The notes: generated by a model from the sequence alone, not told the origin. A DNA stretch of 64,000 nt from Nitrospirota bacterium (GCA_029261215.1 JAJDBT010000016.1:1-64000), one strand, 5' to 3'; shown: positions 10,437 to 22,307, counted from the stretch's first letter. Made by a program: numbers and translations.

Positions 10437-11933
10437 ATGAAAAAACAGCACTATAAATATTGGATGGGTCGGGCGAGCATATGTTTCGGGCTCACTATCG
10501 GGGTCTTGATTCTGTGCCTGACTCCTTTATTGGCACAAACGATTACCTTGCCAGATGTGCATTCCAAGACGAGTCCATCTGAGTCCAGTACCCTCAAGGG
10601 AACAATTCATCTAGATTCAAGCAGTGGGGCAAGCTCTTACAAAGTCAAAATCAAAGCCTTTGGCGAACAAATATATACCGAACGTCTTCCTGCGGGAACG
10701 CCTTTTCAAATCGACAAGATCAAGCCGGGTTATTACGATCTTGTGATTGAGGCAAACGGGCACACCACTCTCGTGAAAGAAGACGTGATTAAAATCATGC
10801 CCAAGAAAACAACACAGATTTTCGTCACCATGTTAAAAGCCCCCACCATTTTTCAAGACGGGGATGCGACCAAAATTATCATGTGCAGCGCCTGCCATAA
10901 AAAGCTGTACATGGAAATGATGCGTGGCGAAGGAGCCGATTTTCACACCGGCCCCTGGCCGGGACCCGATGGAAAATTGATTCATTTGCCCGACTTGCAG
11001 CGGGATTTTTATGCCAATTCCTCCCCCGAACATCTGTCTTTTGTTTCCCCCATTACCGTCGCCAGTATTTTAAAACAGCCGGAAGAAAAACGGGATGCCT
11101 GCCGATCCTGCCATGCGCCAACACGGATCTTACAAGGCGGGGATCGTCCCACGCCCCCCAGTCTGCGCGAAGAGAACCAGATCGATGGCGTCACCTGCGC
11201 CAGCTGTCATCTCGATAAAGACGGCAATGTACATGGGAAGTACGATCTTTCCGCGCCTCATCCAACGGTGCAAGACCCGCTTTTTACAGAAGCCCGCTCG
11301 GCGGAACTGTGTGCGGCCTGTCATCAAACAGACTATTCCGCACCTGCACAGCAAACCTATTTGGAGTGGCAGACCGATTTTGCACCCAAAGATGACCGAA
11401 CCTGCCAAAGCTGTCATATGCCAAGAGTCGTCCGTCTTTTTGCCAAAATTTTCTCCACTCTCCCGGAACGGGCCGTCGGAAAACACCTCTTTCCTGGTGG
11501 ACATTCACCCACGATGCTAAAAAAAGCGGCCACTTTGTCTGTCACCCAAAACCCCTCTGCCCCTCAAATGATTCAAATTGGCGTGACGAACAGCGGCGCA
11601 GGACACTCGCTGCCGACAGGTCACGGCCCAAGAGCCGTCTTGCTTCATGTCAAGATTGAAGGACCGGATGGCACCCTGCTGCTGGACACACGTAAAACGC
11701 TGCCCTTGGCCGTGTATACCGTCAACCCGGAACTGCCCCCGATTTCTGAAACCCTGCATGCCGCCATTCGTGCGGGTGCAACAGAAACCGTGGCGCTTAA
11801 ACTTGGAGATCAGCCGGGGCAATATCGTGTTCGCGCTGAGCTCTATTACGACCTCGACCGACAGGTCGATTTTAACGATCAGGATCTACCTTTAATCGCC
11901 GCCATAGAAGCAGAACTCAAGCGCCCTCAATAA
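10437..11933 (+). CDS. Exported multihaem c-type cytochrome with N-terminal carboxypeptidase-regulatory/PEGA-like domain
   Basis: Five CxxCH motifs: CSACH, CRSCH, CASCH, CAACH, CQSCH; signal peptide. Confidence 0.85.
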   Translation: MKKQHYKYWMGRASICFGLTIGVLILCLTPLLAQTITLPDVHSKTSPSESSTLKGTIHLDSSSGASSYKVKIKAFGEQIYTERLPAGTPFQIDKIKPGYYDLVIEANGHTTLVKEDVIKIMPKKTTQIFVTMLKAPTIFQDGDATKIIMCSACHKKLYMEMMRGEGADFHTGPWPGPDGKLIHLPDLQRDFYANSSPEHLSFVSPITVASILKQPEEKRDACRSCHAPTRILQGGDRPTPPSLREENQIDGVTCASCHLDKDGNVHGKYDLSAPHPTVQDPLFTEARSAELCAACHQTDYSAPAQQTYLEWQTDFAPKDDRTCQSCHMPRVVRLFAKIFSTLPERAVGKHLFPGGHSPTMLKKAATLSVTQNPSAPQMIQIGVTNSGAGHSLPTGHGPRAVLLHVKIEGPDGTLLLDTRKTLPLAVYTVNPELPPISETLHAAIRAGATETVALKLGDQPGQYRVRAELYYDLDRQVDFNDQDLPLIAAIEAELKRPQ

Positions 11934-12077
11934 TTCTATTTTTTCCATTTAATCTAAAAATTATATAGCATCGGCCCTGCCAAATTGACCGCCAACCAAT
12001 CCTGCGGTACCTTATTGAGGCACACAATTTCTCTGGGCTTTCCCACGGATGGGACCTATTTTAAAGGTAATTTCGGT

Positions 12078-12521
12078 ATGACAAATGAAGAATATTTAGA
12101 ACTCGGTATGGCCTATATCAAAAAAAAGAAATGGGACGCCGCCATGAGCGTGCTTAAAGAGTGCGAAAAACGACATGCTCTTCCCTTGGTCGAGGCCTTG
12201 CCCCCCCGCTTGCTCTCGGCATTGGGCCTTTGCCTCGCCATGGCGGAGGATAAAGTGTTGACCGGGCTGGATTACTGTGAAAAAGCCGTTCAGCAAGAAA
12301 GCTTTCGTCCGGAGCATCACTATCATCTCGGACTGGTTCATTTGAAGGACAGAAACAAGAGAGAAGCCATCTCTGCTTTTTACAAAGGGCTGAAATTCAA
12401 TCCAAAACACCCTGAGATCATCAAAAAACTGAATCAAATGGGCATTCGTAAAAATCGTTCTGTCCGATTCCTGCGGCGAGAACATATCGTCAATAAATTT
12501 ATGGGAAAACTCGGGGCATAA
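12078..12521 (+). CDS. Tetratricopeptide-repeat protein
   Basis: MTNEEYLELGMAYIKKKKWDAAMSVLKECEKR...; TPR pattern. Confidence 0.65.
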   Translation: MTNEEYLELGMAYIKKKKWDAAMSVLKECEKRHALPLVEALPPRLLSALGLCLAMAEDKVLTGLDYCEKAVQQESFRPEHHYHLGLVHLKDRNKREAISAFYKGLKFNPKHPEIIKKLNQMGIRKNRSVRFLRREHIVNKFMGKLGA

Positions 12522-12567
12522 ACATCACGAAAGCGCAAACCCGCGTTTCACAAGAATCCCCTGATTT

Positions 12568-13452
12568 TTAAAAGAGATGATCCGTGGTGAGATGGTGATC
12601 CGAGCTCAGACTGAACAGCACATCAGCCTGCTCAGGGAGCGTCTCAAACCCATGACGTGTCAGGCGTTCGAAAAACTGAATAAATCGTTTGATTTCCGAT
12701 GGTCCCATGATTCGGGGGCATTGAATTCTCTGTTTCGCCCTTAACTTCTGCTCTTGTAGGAGCCGCCAGTCATAAACCACCTCGAAAGAAGGGGCCTGTA
12801 ACACGATGAAGTAGTCGATTTGTTTAAAAATCGCCGGATAATCATTTTTCAAACAGGCATTCACGTCCCGCCGCCATCGGCCATCTGCATCCTCCTTGGC
12901 TTCCAAGGTATTGACTGGACGCTGAAGACTGCTTTCATCTTGTGCTGGCACACAGAGACACCAGCCCTCCAAAATCACCACATCTACCGGCGTCTGAACT
13001 GTTCCCCAAAAAATGGGATCACTCCGGTCATCCAAAGCCTTGTCAAAACGGGGCAAAGGCACGCGCTGCCCGGCTTTTTTCTGACGCAGGTCTTGGAGCG
13101 TACGCCGGGCAAAAGCAATATCGTGTGTCCCCGGAACCCCCCGCATGGAAAAAAGCGGGTGCCGCGTTTCGGACAGGTTTTTGCGTTCCGCACGGGTGAG
13201 ATAAAAATCATCCAGAGAAAGCCGGGCGACATTGAGCGTGTGTTTTTCCTTGAGCAGCAAGGACAATAGAGAAGCCAGCGTTGATTTTCCCGTGCCCTGC
13301 GCCCCTTGAATCCCGACGATCAGGGCCGAAGGACTATTCTTGCGCAGGCGCGCGATTTTGGCGGCCAAGGGCTTGAAATACTGATCCACTGCGACACGAT
13401 AATTTTCCGGGAGTTGCTTGCTCTGGATAAAATGCGTAAGAACCTTGTTCAT
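12568..13452 (-). CDS. P-loop kinase, D-glycerate 3-kinase (GLYK) like
   Basis: Walker A 'GIQGAQGTGKSTLA', 'LSLDDFYLTRAERKNL', 'VILEGWCLC'. Confidence 0.8.
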   Translation of the reverse strand: MNKVLTHFIQSKQLPENYRVAVDQYFKPLAAKIARLRKNSPSALIVGIQGAQGTGKSTLASLLSLLLKEKHTLNVARLSLDDFYLTRAERKNLSETRHPLFSMRGVPGTHDIAFARRTLQDLRQKKAGQRVPLPRFDKALDDRSDPIFWGTVQTPVDVVILEGWCLCVPAQDESSLQRPVNTLEAKEDADGRWRRDVNACLKNDYPAIFKQIDYFIVLQAPSFEVVYDWRLLQEQKLRAKQRIQCPRIMGPSEIKRFIQFFERLTRHGFETLPEQADVLFSLSSDHHLTTDHLF

Positions 13453-13544
13453 GAAAGGAAAACAGGGCAGGATTCAAACGGGGCCATCGTCATTTTAGCC
13501 GGGGGCCGCATAAAAAAAGCGTCCCCCGGCATAGAGATCGCATC

Positions 13545-13928
13545 TTACCAGTGCCAGACACGGTCGTGGTTTTCAATCAGGTCGAGCACCCCTTCGCGGT
13601 CCGTTGTTTTGACGCCTGCAATGAGCCCGGTGAGGGAAATGCCCCGTTTTACGAGGTCTTCGCCGGAAACATAAACGGCGACCCCTTTTGTCATCAAAGC
13701 CACAATATCCTTATCGATTTCTGCCGCGTGGGTTTGTTGCCATTCCCCAAACGAAACCTGTGGCGCTTGCTGGCCGGAGACGGCATAATTTACGGCATTG
13801 CCACGAAGCAAAACCGTCAGATCCGCCCCGGCACCTTTCATCGCGTGTGTGATCCACACCACCGTGTCGTCCTGTTCTTCAATCGTTGCCCGATAGGCGC
13901 TTTCGATAATATTGAGTGTTGTTGCCAT
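13545..13928 (-). CDS. DsrE-family protein (third of three), cysteine-free
   Basis: MATTLNIIESAYRATIEEQDDTVVWITHAMKGAGADLTVLLRGNAV...; DsrE-like fold pattern, ends VWHW. Confidence 0.75.
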   Translation of the reverse strand: MATTLNIIESAYRATIEEQDDTVVWITHAMKGAGADLTVLLRGNAVNYAVSGQQAPQVSFGEWQQTHAAEIDKDIVALMTKGVAVYVSGEDLVKRGISLTGLIAGVKTTDREGVLDLIENHDRVWHW

Positions 13929-13938
13929 TGTATGCTCC

Positions 13939-14355
13939 TTACTTGGTCGGAATGACGAGTGTATTGTCCGAGGCATTGGCCCAACTGACAAAATCTCCTG
14001 GAGATCCCCGCCGGACTCCCGGCACCGCTTCATTCATGCCTCGCTCGTCTACGCAAAGCCCGCAATTGATCCAATCGACCTTTGCGCCCGATTTCTCGGC
14101 ATGTTTCATCAGTTCGGTCACCCAGTCTTTCGGCAAGGGGTGGTTCCATTCTTCTTTTTCAAAACCATGTACGCTGTTGGCATGCGCCGATTGTTTTGAA
14201 AACGGAACTCCCACAGCGCCTTCATAGGCAAATACGTTAACGTTATGCCCCCGCCGGACGGCGCTGTCGATCAACCGAAGGGCCGTTGTCGTCCGCGCGT
14301 TTTCAAACGGCGCATCCATTAAACAAAAAGTCAGTGTTTTTTTTTCAGACATCAT
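13939..14355 (-). CDS. DsrE-family protein (second of three), with CxxC-type cysteine motif
   Basis: LTFCLMDAPFENARTTTALRLIDSAVRRGHNVNVFAYEGAV...VDWINCGLCVDERG. Confidence 0.85.
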   Translation of the reverse strand: MMSEKKTLTFCLMDAPFENARTTTALRLIDSAVRRGHNVNVFAYEGAVGVPFSKQSAHANSVHGFEKEEWNHPLPKDWVTELMKHAEKSGAKVDWINCGLCVDERGMNEAVPGVRRGSPGDFVSWANASDNTLVIPTK

Positions 14356-14361
14356 TTCCTC

Positions 14362-14688
14362 CTAATGCCACAAGGTTTTGACGCCATCCGCCATTTGATC
14401 AATGACGACATCAAGTTCCGCAGGGGCAACGCCGTTGACAAGGGCCGCGTCCGCAATGCCCCGTTCCTGCAGTGATAAATTATCTGCTAAAATCCGCACC
14501 CCGGCCGTGGCAAGTTTTGCGAGCGTGTTGTGTGTGGGATTTTTTCGCGCAGGCAAGACCCCATTTTGAACGAGAAACAAGGTCACTTCATTTCCGCGTT
14601 CTTTCAAACCGGAAGCAAGGTCATAAAAATAAGCCACGTCGTTCACCTCAAACGGATCACGCGACTCAATAAGTAAATAACTGGCCAT
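14362..14688 (-). CDS. DsrE-family protein (first of three), cysteine-free
   Basis: MASYLLIESRDPFEVNDVAYFYDLASGLKERGNEVTLFLVQNGVL... Confidence 0.8.
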   Translation of the reverse strand: MASYLLIESRDPFEVNDVAYFYDLASGLKERGNEVTLFLVQNGVLPARKNPTHNTLAKLATAGVRILADNLSLQERGIADAALVNGVAPAELDVVIDQMADGVKTLWH

Positions 14689-15192
14689 TCTATCCTCCAT
14701 ATTGATGATGATAAAAAATACCTGCAGTGCCTGATATTCGTTTCTCCCAATCCTCAAGTATTTGAACACGTTTTTGTAGACTGACAACCTACTTTTTTTT
14801 CACCTCTCAGTCAAGATCAAGCGACCACAACCAGCGTGTCTGTTAAGAAAAAGGGATATTTTAAAGACAGTTTCCCCTGACGTACACCTACATTTGATAT
14901 TCCGGGGTTGAACAGGGTCTCATTTTTGACAAATTCCTTATGGGCCCAGGACGACTGCCCCAGCAACTTGGCAGGATACATTCCCTGAGTGGGGCGTTTT
15001 AGCTCAAACACACTCAATCGGTGAAAAATGAAACATTGACGATGCCCCATCCTGGCCTACTACCTGAAGTACTCCTAAAAAAACCGATCCGCAAACTATT
15101 TTTAAATTCCTTCAATTCTATCTTGCTCCTAAAAAAACATGTGTTATAATCCGGGTCTCAAAAACCTCTTGGTATTTCACGGAACAGATTTT

Positions 15193-15885
15193 ATGCATTT
15201 TGGCATCGTTGTTTTTCCCGGATCTAATTGTGACTTTGACTGCCAATATGTCACGGAAAAAATCCTCGGAGAACCCACAACATTGATCTGGCATCAGGAG
15301 AAACAACTCCCTGATATCGATGTGTTGATTTTGCCCGGCGGTTTTTCCTATGGCGATTATCTCCGAGCCGGGGCCATTGCACGCTTTTCACCGATTATGG
15401 ATGTGGTGATTGATTTTGCAGAAAAGGGGGGCTATGTCCTCGGAATTTGCAACGGTTTTCAAATTTTGACCGAGGCCGGATTGCTCCCTGGTGCCCTGCT
15501 CCAAAACCGCTCCACAAAGTTTGTTTGTAAGTGGGTGACCCTTCGGGTGGAATCCAACCAGAGCGCATTTACTCAGCTTTACACGCCCAATCAATTGATT
15601 TCGGTCCCCGTCGCGCACGCCGACGGCAATTATTTTCTTGATCCCGATACCTTGGCCGAGTTAGAAAACAACAAGCAAATCGTTTTTCGCTATGTGGACG
15701 CCAAAGGCGAAACAAGCCCCCTGGCAAACCCGAACGGGTCACTTGGCAATATCGCAGGTATTCGCAACAAAGCCGGAAACGTCCTGGGCATGATGCCTCA
15801 CCCCGAACGTGCGGCAGACCCTGTGTTGGGCGGCATTGACGGCATACACCTTTTCAAATCCTTGCAAACGGCCTGGAATAAATGA
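15193..15885 (+). CDS. purQ: Phosphoribosylformylglycinamidine synthase subunit PurQ
   Basis: [15 protein letters not shown]..., [38 protein letters not shown]. Confidence 0.97.
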   Translation: MHFGIVVFPGSNCDFDCQYVTEKILGEPTTLIWHQEKQLPDIDVLILPGGFSYGDYLRAGAIARFSPIMDVVIDFAEKGGYVLGICNGFQILTEAGLLPGALLQNRSTKFVCKWVTLRVESNQSAFTQLYTPNQLISVPVAHADGNYFLDPDTLAELENNKQIVFRYVDAKGETSPLANPNGSLGNIAGIRNKAGNVLGMMPHPERAADPVLGGIDGIHLFKSLQTAWNK

Positions 15886-18128
15886 GCGAACCCGATAAAG
15901 AAACCATCCCCTATCACACACTGACAAACGACGAGTATGAAAAGGTGCTTGCCCTGCTCGGACGCAAGGCCAACGCCACAGAACTCGCCATCTTTTCAGC
16001 CATGTGGAGTGAACACTGTAGTTATAAAAGCTCCAAACGTTATCTCAGCCGCTTTCCCACTAAAGGTGAACATGTCATCCACGGGCCAGGAGAAAACGCA
16101 GGGGTCGTCGATATCGGGGACGGCTGGGTCGCGGCATTCAAGATTGAAAGCCACAACCACCCTTCGTATATCGAACCTTTTCAGGGCGCGGCAACAGGGG
16201 TCGGCGGCATTCTCCGTGATATTTTCACGATGGGCGCGCGCCCGGTCGCGTTATTGAACTCACTTCGTTTTGGGCCGCTCGACATTCCTAAAAACCGATA
16301 TTTAATGGAACGGGTCGTTGCAGGAATTGCGGCTTACGGCAATTGCATTGGTGTTCCGACGATTGGCGGCGAAATTGTTTTTAATGAAACCTATTCAAAA
16401 AACCCTCTGGTGAATGTCTTCTGCCTCGGCATCGCTAGAAAAGATGAAATCGTCACCGCAGCGGCAGGCGGCATCGGAAATCCCGTGATTTATGTCGGCT
16501 CGAAAACAGGGCGGGACGGGGTCCATGGCGCAACCATGGCCAGTGCTGAACTGGATGCATCCACCGAAGATCGCCACACCGTACAAGTCGGAGATCCCTT
16601 CACTGAAAAACGACTCGTCGAAGCCTGTCTTGAGTTGATTCATTCCGGCGCGCTCGTCGGCATTCAGGACATGGGTGCGGCAGGTCTGACCAGTTCTGCT
16701 ACAGAAATGGCTGACCGGGGAAACTGTGGCATTGAAATCAATCTGGACAAAATCCCCCTTCGCGAAGAGAAGATTACCTACGAAGAAATCATGATTTCAG
16801 AGTCTCAGGAGCGCATGCTGCTCGTCGCCAAAAAAGGGCACGAAAAAGACGTGACGGCGATTTTCAAAAAATGGGATCTTGATGTTGCGGAAATCGGCCG
16901 GGTCACCGACGACCACATTTTCCGGGTTAAAGACAAAGACCAGATTGTCGCCGAAATCCCCGTAAAAGCGCTGACCGCTGAAGCGCCGCTGTATGATCGC
17001 CCGGTGAAAGAACCGCGGTTTCAGGAAATGCTTCTGGGACTTCATATCGACGGCATTGCTGAGCCTCAATCCTATTCAGAAACGCTTTTAACCTTGCTGG
17101 CATCCCCCAATTTTGCGAGCAAGGCCTGGGTCTACGAGCAATATGATCATATGGTTCAAACCAATACCGTCATTGCCCCCGGATTAGGGGCAGCAATGAT
17201 TCGACTCAAGGGCACACAAAAAGCATTGGCGATGACAACAGATGGCAACAGTACCTATACCTTGTTAAATCCCTACTTTGGCGGAGCCATTGCCGTCGCC
17301 GAAGCCGCAAGAAACCTGGCTTGTGTCGGCGCGAAACCTATCGGGATGACCAACTGCCTCAATTTTGGCAACCCGGAGCGCCCGGAAACCATGTGGTATT
17401 TGGGCCTCGCTGTTGAAGGCATGGCCGATGCCTGCACCCGTTTTGAAATTCCCGTGGTCAGCGGAAACGTCAGCCTGTATAACGAAACCCTGGGTTTGGG
17501 GATTTACCCCACCCCCATTGTCGGCATGGTTGGTTTGATTGATTCCGCCGATTTAATTGCACATCCCCTCACCCCTGGGTTTAAAGCTTCTGGTGAAAAG
17601 ATCGTGCTCATCGGAGATACGCGCGAAGAGCTGGGCGGGAGCGCCTATCTTAAAATTATTCATTTACAGGAACGCGGCTATCCCCCTAACATTGATTTCG
17701 ACAAGGAAAAAACCGTGCAGACCTTGGTGCGTGAAGCCGCAATCGCCGGATTATTGACCGCCGCTCATGATTGCTCCGAAGGTGGACTCGCAATGACCCT
17801 GGCCGAATGTTGCCTCTTGTCTCCGGCCCAGGTCGGTGGTAAAGTGGAACTGGCACCTCCGTCCATCCGGACAGATGGGTTTTTATTTGGTGAATCACAA
17901 TCCCGGATTGTTGTAACCGTGAAAACCACTGATTTTGAACAACTGAAACACCGTATTGAATCACAAAACCTGCCTTACACTGTCTTAGGAGAAACGGGCG
18001 GATCAGGCCTGGATATTTCGATAAAAGACCACCCTCGTGCGTCAATTCATCTCTCGATTGACGCAATGGATGCCGCATACAAACACGGCCTTTCTGATTA
18101 TTTTAAAGACCCGGCCGAATCTGATTAA
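15882..18128 (+). CDS. purL: Phosphoribosylformylglycinamidine synthase subunit PurL (short form)
   Basis: [50 protein letters not shown]; 748 aa. Confidence 0.98.
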   Translation: MSEPDKETIPYHTLTNDEYEKVLALLGRKANATELAIFSAMWSEHCSYKSSKRYLSRFPTKGEHVIHGPGENAGVVDIGDGWVAAFKIESHNHPSYIEPFQGAATGVGGILRDIFTMGARPVALLNSLRFGPLDIPKNRYLMERVVAGIAAYGNCIGVPTIGGEIVFNETYSKNPLVNVFCLGIARKDEIVTAAAGGIGNPVIYVGSKTGRDGVHGATMASAELDASTEDRHTVQVGDPFTEKRLVEACLELIHSGALVGIQDMGAAGLTSSATEMADRGNCGIEINLDKIPLREEKITYEEIMISESQERMLLVAKKGHEKDVTAIFKKWDLDVAEIGRVTDDHIFRVKDKDQIVAEIPVKALTAEAPLYDRPVKEPRFQEMLLGLHIDGIAEPQSYSETLLTLLASPNFASKAWVYEQYDHMVQTNTVIAPGLGAAMIRLKGTQKALAMTTDGNSTYTLLNPYFGGAIAVAEAARNLACVGAKPIGMTNCLNFGNPERPETMWYLGLAVEGMADACTRFEIPVVSGNVSLYNETLGLGIYPTPIVGMVGLIDSADLIAHPLTPGFKASGEKIVLIGDTREELGGSAYLKIIHLQERGYPPNIDFDKEKTVQTLVREAAIAGLLTAAHDCSEGGLAMTLAECCLLSPAQVGGKVELAPPSIRTDGFLFGESQSRIVVTVKTTDFEQLKHRIESQNLPYTVLGETGGSGLDISIKDHPRASIHLSIDAMDAAYKHGLSDYFKDPAESD

Positions 18129-18142
18129 AACACGATAGGATC

Positions 18143-19603
18143 ATGGAAAAAGACCTTTTTGATAAAATGCATGAAGAATGCGGGATTTTTGGCGTATATG
18201 GTCACCCCGAATCGGCCAACCTGACTTACCTTGGCCTGTATGCCTTGCAACATCGCGGGCAGGAAGCCAGCGGCATAGTCACCTATGACGGGCAGCAGTT
18301 TTACCAGGAAAAAGATACGGGGCTCGTGGCCGATATCTTTTCAGAGGAACGTCTCAGCCGACTGAAAGGCCATGCCGCCATCGGACACAATCGCTATTCG
18401 ACCACGGGCGGCAGCAACCTCGAAAATGTTCAACCCATTCTTGTTAATTATGCTTTGGGCACACTTTCCATGGTCCACAACGGCAACCTCATCAATGCCC
18501 ATTTCCTAAAAGACGAGCTGGAGGCCTACGGCGCCATTTTTCAATCTTCGATGGACAGCGAAGTCATCATCCATCTCATCGCGCACTCCCGTCAAAAAGA
18601 ACTCACAGAACGCATTGTTGAAAGCCTCTCCCGCGTCCGTGGCGCCTATTCCCTCATCTTTTTATCCGAGCAGGGCATGATTGGTGTTCGGGATCCGAAT
18701 GGCGTGCGCCCCTTATCCCTTGGCCGTTTTAAAAATGGCGGTTACGTCCTGGCCTCCGAAACCTGCACCTTCGATCTCATCGAGGCCGAATTTGTTCGTG
18801 ATGTAGAACCCGGCGAAGTTATTCAGATTACAGAAAAAGAAATCACATCCTTTACGCCTTTTTTGCCAGCCGATCCGGCCCATTGCGTCTTTGAATATGT
18901 CTATTTTTCCCGGCCGGACAGTGATGTCTTTGGTCGAAACGTCTACCAGATTCGAAAAAGAATGGGCAGAGAATTGGCAAAAGAAGGAGCCATTCAGGCA
19001 GATATCGTAATTCCCGTGCCGGATTCCGGCGTTCCCGCAGCCCTGGGCTATTCAGAAGAATCAGGCTTGCCTTACGATACGGGCCTCATTCGGAATCACT
19101 ATGTGGGCCGGACTTTTATTGAACCGCAACAAAGTATCCGTCATTTTGGCGTCAAAATTAAACTGAATGCGATTAGAGGGCTTTTGGAAGGAAAGCGGGT
19201 TGTCGTGGTGGATGATTCACTGGTTCGGGGAACCACCAGCCGGAAGATCGTTAAAATGATTCGCGCAGCCGGGGCCAAGGAAGTGCATGTGCGTATCAGC
19301 TCCCCGCCGATTGTTTCGCCTTGTTTTTATGGCATTGATACCCCGACACGTCAGGAACTGGTCGCTTCCAGTCACGATGTCGAAGAAATCAGGAAATATA
19401 TTACCGCAGACAGCCTGACCTACCTTTCAAACAAGGGCATGTTCCGAGCGGTTTACCAAACGGATTCGGGTGAAAACAAACATTTTTGCACCGCCTGTTT
19501 TACTGAGGAATATCCCATCCCTTTTACCGAGGATGAGATCAGCCAGCTTGGCCTTTTTGAAAATCCGACCCTGCCATTCAGCCTGAATGTATTAGGAGAT
19601 TGA
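18143..19603 (+). CDS. purF: Amidophosphoribosyltransferase
   Basis: EECGIFGVYGHPE, ALQHRGQEASGI, PRTase motif VVVVDDSLVRGTTS. Confidence 0.98.
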   Translation: MEKDLFDKMHEECGIFGVYGHPESANLTYLGLYALQHRGQEASGIVTYDGQQFYQEKDTGLVADIFSEERLSRLKGHAAIGHNRYSTTGGSNLENVQPILVNYALGTLSMVHNGNLINAHFLKDELEAYGAIFQSSMDSEVIIHLIAHSRQKELTERIVESLSRVRGAYSLIFLSEQGMIGVRDPNGVRPLSLGRFKNGGYVLASETCTFDLIEAEFVRDVEPGEVIQITEKEITSFTPFLPADPAHCVFEYVYFSRPDSDVFGRNVYQIRKRMGRELAKEGAIQADIVIPVPDSGVPAALGYSEESGLPYDTGLIRNHYVGRTFIEPQQSIRHFGVKIKLNAIRGLLEGKRVVVVDDSLVRGTTSRKIVKMIRAAGAKEVHVRISSPPIVSPCFYGIDTPTRQELVASSHDVEEIRKYITADSLTYLSNKGMFRAVYQTDSGENKHFCTACFTEEYPIPFTEDEISQLGLFENPTLPFSLNVLGD

Positions 19604-20032
19604 CCGGCTTTGACGGCTTGTATCAAAAAAGATTGAACCGGTCATCAGCACAAAACCGGCAACCACACTCGTACTGTTCACTTCCTTCGATTGAATTACC
19701 CAAAAGAAAAAACAAATCATAAAAAAAAGGGTCACGCTGTAGATAAATTTTGTTTTTAACCAGCCTGCAGGATTAAGAACCCGCATTTGAAACAAACGAT
19801 GCAGACTACGAAAATGAAGCATGGCCAAAACCCCGCCAAGAACCAGCGATAAACCCACTATTTTTGAAACAAAAAATCCAAGCCCGCCGCCAATCAACAA
19901 GAGAAGCAGGCTGCCCCTTTCAATCCTTTTTAGGGAGGCGTTGGTCTTTAACAGGAATTGATTCCGGTCAAAGGGGATCGCACCGCTTTTGCGGTGATCG
20001 CCCTCGGAAAGGCCATCGATTTTCGGATTCAC
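19592..20032 (-). CDS. Small membrane protein, possibly AtpI (ATP synthase subunit I)-like
   Basis: Four predicted TM segments in a 146-aa protein; stop/start overlaps hemL; family assignment weak. Confidence 0.45.
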   Translation of the reverse strand: MNPKIDGLSEGDHRKSGAIPFDRNQFLLKTNASLKRIERGSLLLLLIGGGLGFFVSKIVGLSLVLGGVLAMLHFRSLHRLFQMRVLNPAGWLKTKFIYSVTLFFMICFFFWVIQSKEVNSTSVVAGFVLMTGSIFFDTSRQSRSIS

Positions 20033-21315
20033 TTTGAACGTTTGAAAGACTGATAAACCGCTTCAATTGTTTTTTCGATATCAGCGGGGGTGTGGGCCGT
20101 CGATAGAAAAAGCGCTTCAAATTGAGACGGAGGGAAATAAACCCCATTTTCCAGAAGAGCTTGGTAGAATACACCAAAACGCTTGGTATCGCATTTTAGG
20201 GCATCCTGATAATTTTTCACGGGCTTGGGATTAAAAAAGAGGGTCATCTGCGAGCCGATACGATTGAGCTGAATCGTGGCCTTCGCCCGTTTCGCCGCTA
20301 AGCGAATGCCTTCTTCCAGAGCGGCCGCGCGGGACTCCAGTTTTTTGTACAGCCCCGGCGTTTTTAGCAATTCGAGGGTGGCAATGCCTGCGGCCATCGC
20401 AATAGGGTTTCCGGAAAGGGTGCCTGCCTGATAAACCGGACCAAGCGGAGAGATGAGATCCATAATCTCTTTTCTTCCACCAAAGGCACCCACTGGGAGT
20501 CCGCCGCCAATCACCTTGCCAAGACACGTCAGATCCGGGCGAATGCCATAGCGCTCCTGTGCCCCGCCAGGTGCGGCCCGAAAACCGCTCATCACCTCAT
20601 CAAAAATCAACAAGGTCCCAAAGGGTTTGGTTAATTCGCGAAGTCCGGGTAAAAACCCATCTTTTGGGACGATCGTTCCCATGTTGCCGGGCACTGGTTC
20701 AAGAATGATGCAGGCGATTTGATTGCCTTCAGTTTCGAGAATTTTCTGAACAGCGGCCAGATCATTATAAGGCGCGCTAATGGTGTCGCGCGCGAGATCC
20801 GGCGGCACTCCGGGAGAATCGGGTACGCCAAGCGTGGTCGCGCCCGAACCGGCCTTCACAAGCAGAGAATCGCCGTGTCCATGATAACAGCCTTCAAATT
20901 TGATGATCTTGTTGCGTTTTGTAAATCCGCGCGCAAGACGAATCGCACTCATCGTGGCCTCTGTCCCGGAATTGACAAAACGCACCCGCTCCATGAGCGG
21001 GAAAAAGTCTTGCACCAGTTCTGCCAGCTGGATTTCCAGCGGGGACGGCGCGCCAAAGCTTGTGCCCAAGGCAGCCGTTTTCTGAACCGCCTCAATCACT
21101 TTCGGATGGGCATGGCCCAAAATCATCGGCCCCCATGAAAGCACGTAATCGATGAACGTATTGCCATCGACATCCGTCACCTTGCTCCCTTTGGCTTTTT
21201 TCATAAAAAGGGGGTTTCCACCCACTGCCTTGAATGCACGTACAGGTGAATTAACCCCTCCCGGCATCAGGGTTTGGGCCGTTTCAAAAAAAGCGTGTGA
21301 TTTATCTCGTTTCAT
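20029..21315 (-). CDS. hemL: Glutamate-1-semialdehyde 2,1-aminomutase
   Basis: [64 protein letters not shown]. Confidence 0.98.
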   Translation of the reverse strand: MKRDKSHAFFETAQTLMPGGVNSPVRAFKAVGGNPLFMKKAKGSKVTDVDGNTFIDYVLSWGPMILGHAHPKVIEAVQKTAALGTSFGAPSPLEIQLAELVQDFFPLMERVRFVNSGTEATMSAIRLARGFTKRNKIIKFEGCYHGHGDSLLVKAGSGATTLGVPDSPGVPPDLARDTISAPYNDLAAVQKILETEGNQIACIILEPVPGNMGTIVPKDGFLPGLRELTKPFGTLLIFDEVMSGFRAAPGGAQERYGIRPDLTCLGKVIGGGLPVGAFGGRKEIMDLISPLGPVYQAGTLSGNPIAMAAGIATLELLKTPGLYKKLESRAAALEEGIRLAAKRAKATIQLNRIGSQMTLFFNPKPVKNYQDALKCDTKRFGVFYQALLENGVYFPPSQFEALFLSTAHTPADIEKTIEAVYQSFKRSK

Positions 21316-21414
21316 AGGCGGTCATTTTAGGGAAGGGTGGAATACATGTCAAGCCAGGGACAACAAAATGATCCGACTTGACATTTTATTTATAATCTTT
21401 ATCATACTCTTTCT

Positions 21415-21735
21415 ATGCACAGAGCCGCTCTAAAAAAGACTGCACCCATTCTTTTTATCGGGGCGTTCTATTTTGCCACCATACTTCTCGGTGCACTTTG
21501 TCCCTCCGGGGAGCAACCGACACAACACCATAAACACAAACGCGGAATGCAGCATAGTGCCTCTTGTCTTCTGGCCTGCTCCAGCATGGTGGCAAAAGAG
21601 GTCGCGCCACCCTATCTTCCTTCAATGCCGACATTACTGGGCGGACTCCTGATTGCCCTCTCCCTTTTTTTTCTTCAATTCAATGTTTCAACCATCCGGA
21701 GCCGTGCTCCGCCTTTGACCCAATCAACCGTATAA
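21415..21735 (+). CDS. Small membrane protein with His-rich segment and CxxxC motif (family member P1)
   Basis: N-terminal TM; TQHHKHKRGMQHSASCLLAC; C-terminal RAPP. Confidence 0.6.
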   Translation: MHRAALKKTAPILFIGAFYFATILLGALCPSGEQPTQHHKHKRGMQHSASCLLACSSMVAKEVAPPYLPSMPTLLGGLLIALSLFFLQFNVSTIRSRAPPLTQSTV

Positions 21736-21884
21736 ATTTTCCATTTTAACGAACATGATCGCTTTCTAATTTAAAGAAAGTCGATTGATCGCGCCTGCTG
21801 ATTGAAAAAGACTTTTATGTCTGAATGTCTTATCAAGGGGCAGGATTCTAAATTTTTCTGAACGAATTTAGGGTAAAACGGGCA

Positions 21885-22202
21885 ATGAAACCGTATTTTT
21901 GGCTTAAAAAAACCGTTTATCTCGTTGTATTTATCTACCTCTCCCTAGCCTTTTTTATGGTCATGCCAATGGAACAGCATGCCATGACACATGGGCAATC
22001 CCCCGACCATGCCAAAGAACATGGCAACCTGATCTGCGCCTGGATGTGTACGGCTTCAAGCCATGTCCATAGCATTGCGATGGCTCGGGAACAGCGCTTT
22101 ACGCCTGTTTTTGAAATCCGTATTTTCGCCATTCAGCCCTATTTTCAAAATAAACCCCTGCAAGCACTTTCGATTCGACCACCCCCTTCCGATCTTGTGT
22201 AA
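21885..22202 (+). CDS. Small membrane protein with His-rich segment and CxxxC motif (family member P2)
   Basis: N-terminal TM; MEQHAMTHGQSPDHAKEHGNLICAWMC; C-terminal RPPP. Confidence 0.65.
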   Translation: MKPYFWLKKTVYLVVFIYLSLAFFMVMPMEQHAMTHGQSPDHAKEHGNLICAWMCTASSHVHSIAMAREQRFTPVFEIRIFAIQPYFQNKPLQALSIRPPPSDLV

Positions 22203-22307
22203 TTTTCAAATCATAAAACACCTTTAATCCGAGTTGAGAGTTGAACTGATCGTTCTCTCTTCCCAATTCAAAACAGCTATTTTCATTTAAAATGATAAGG
22301 AGTTGTA

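Noticed and set aside
14817-15050. 77-aa minus-strand ORF upstream of purQ as possible PurS
   Set aside because: Wrong strand relative to purQ and no PurS-like motif
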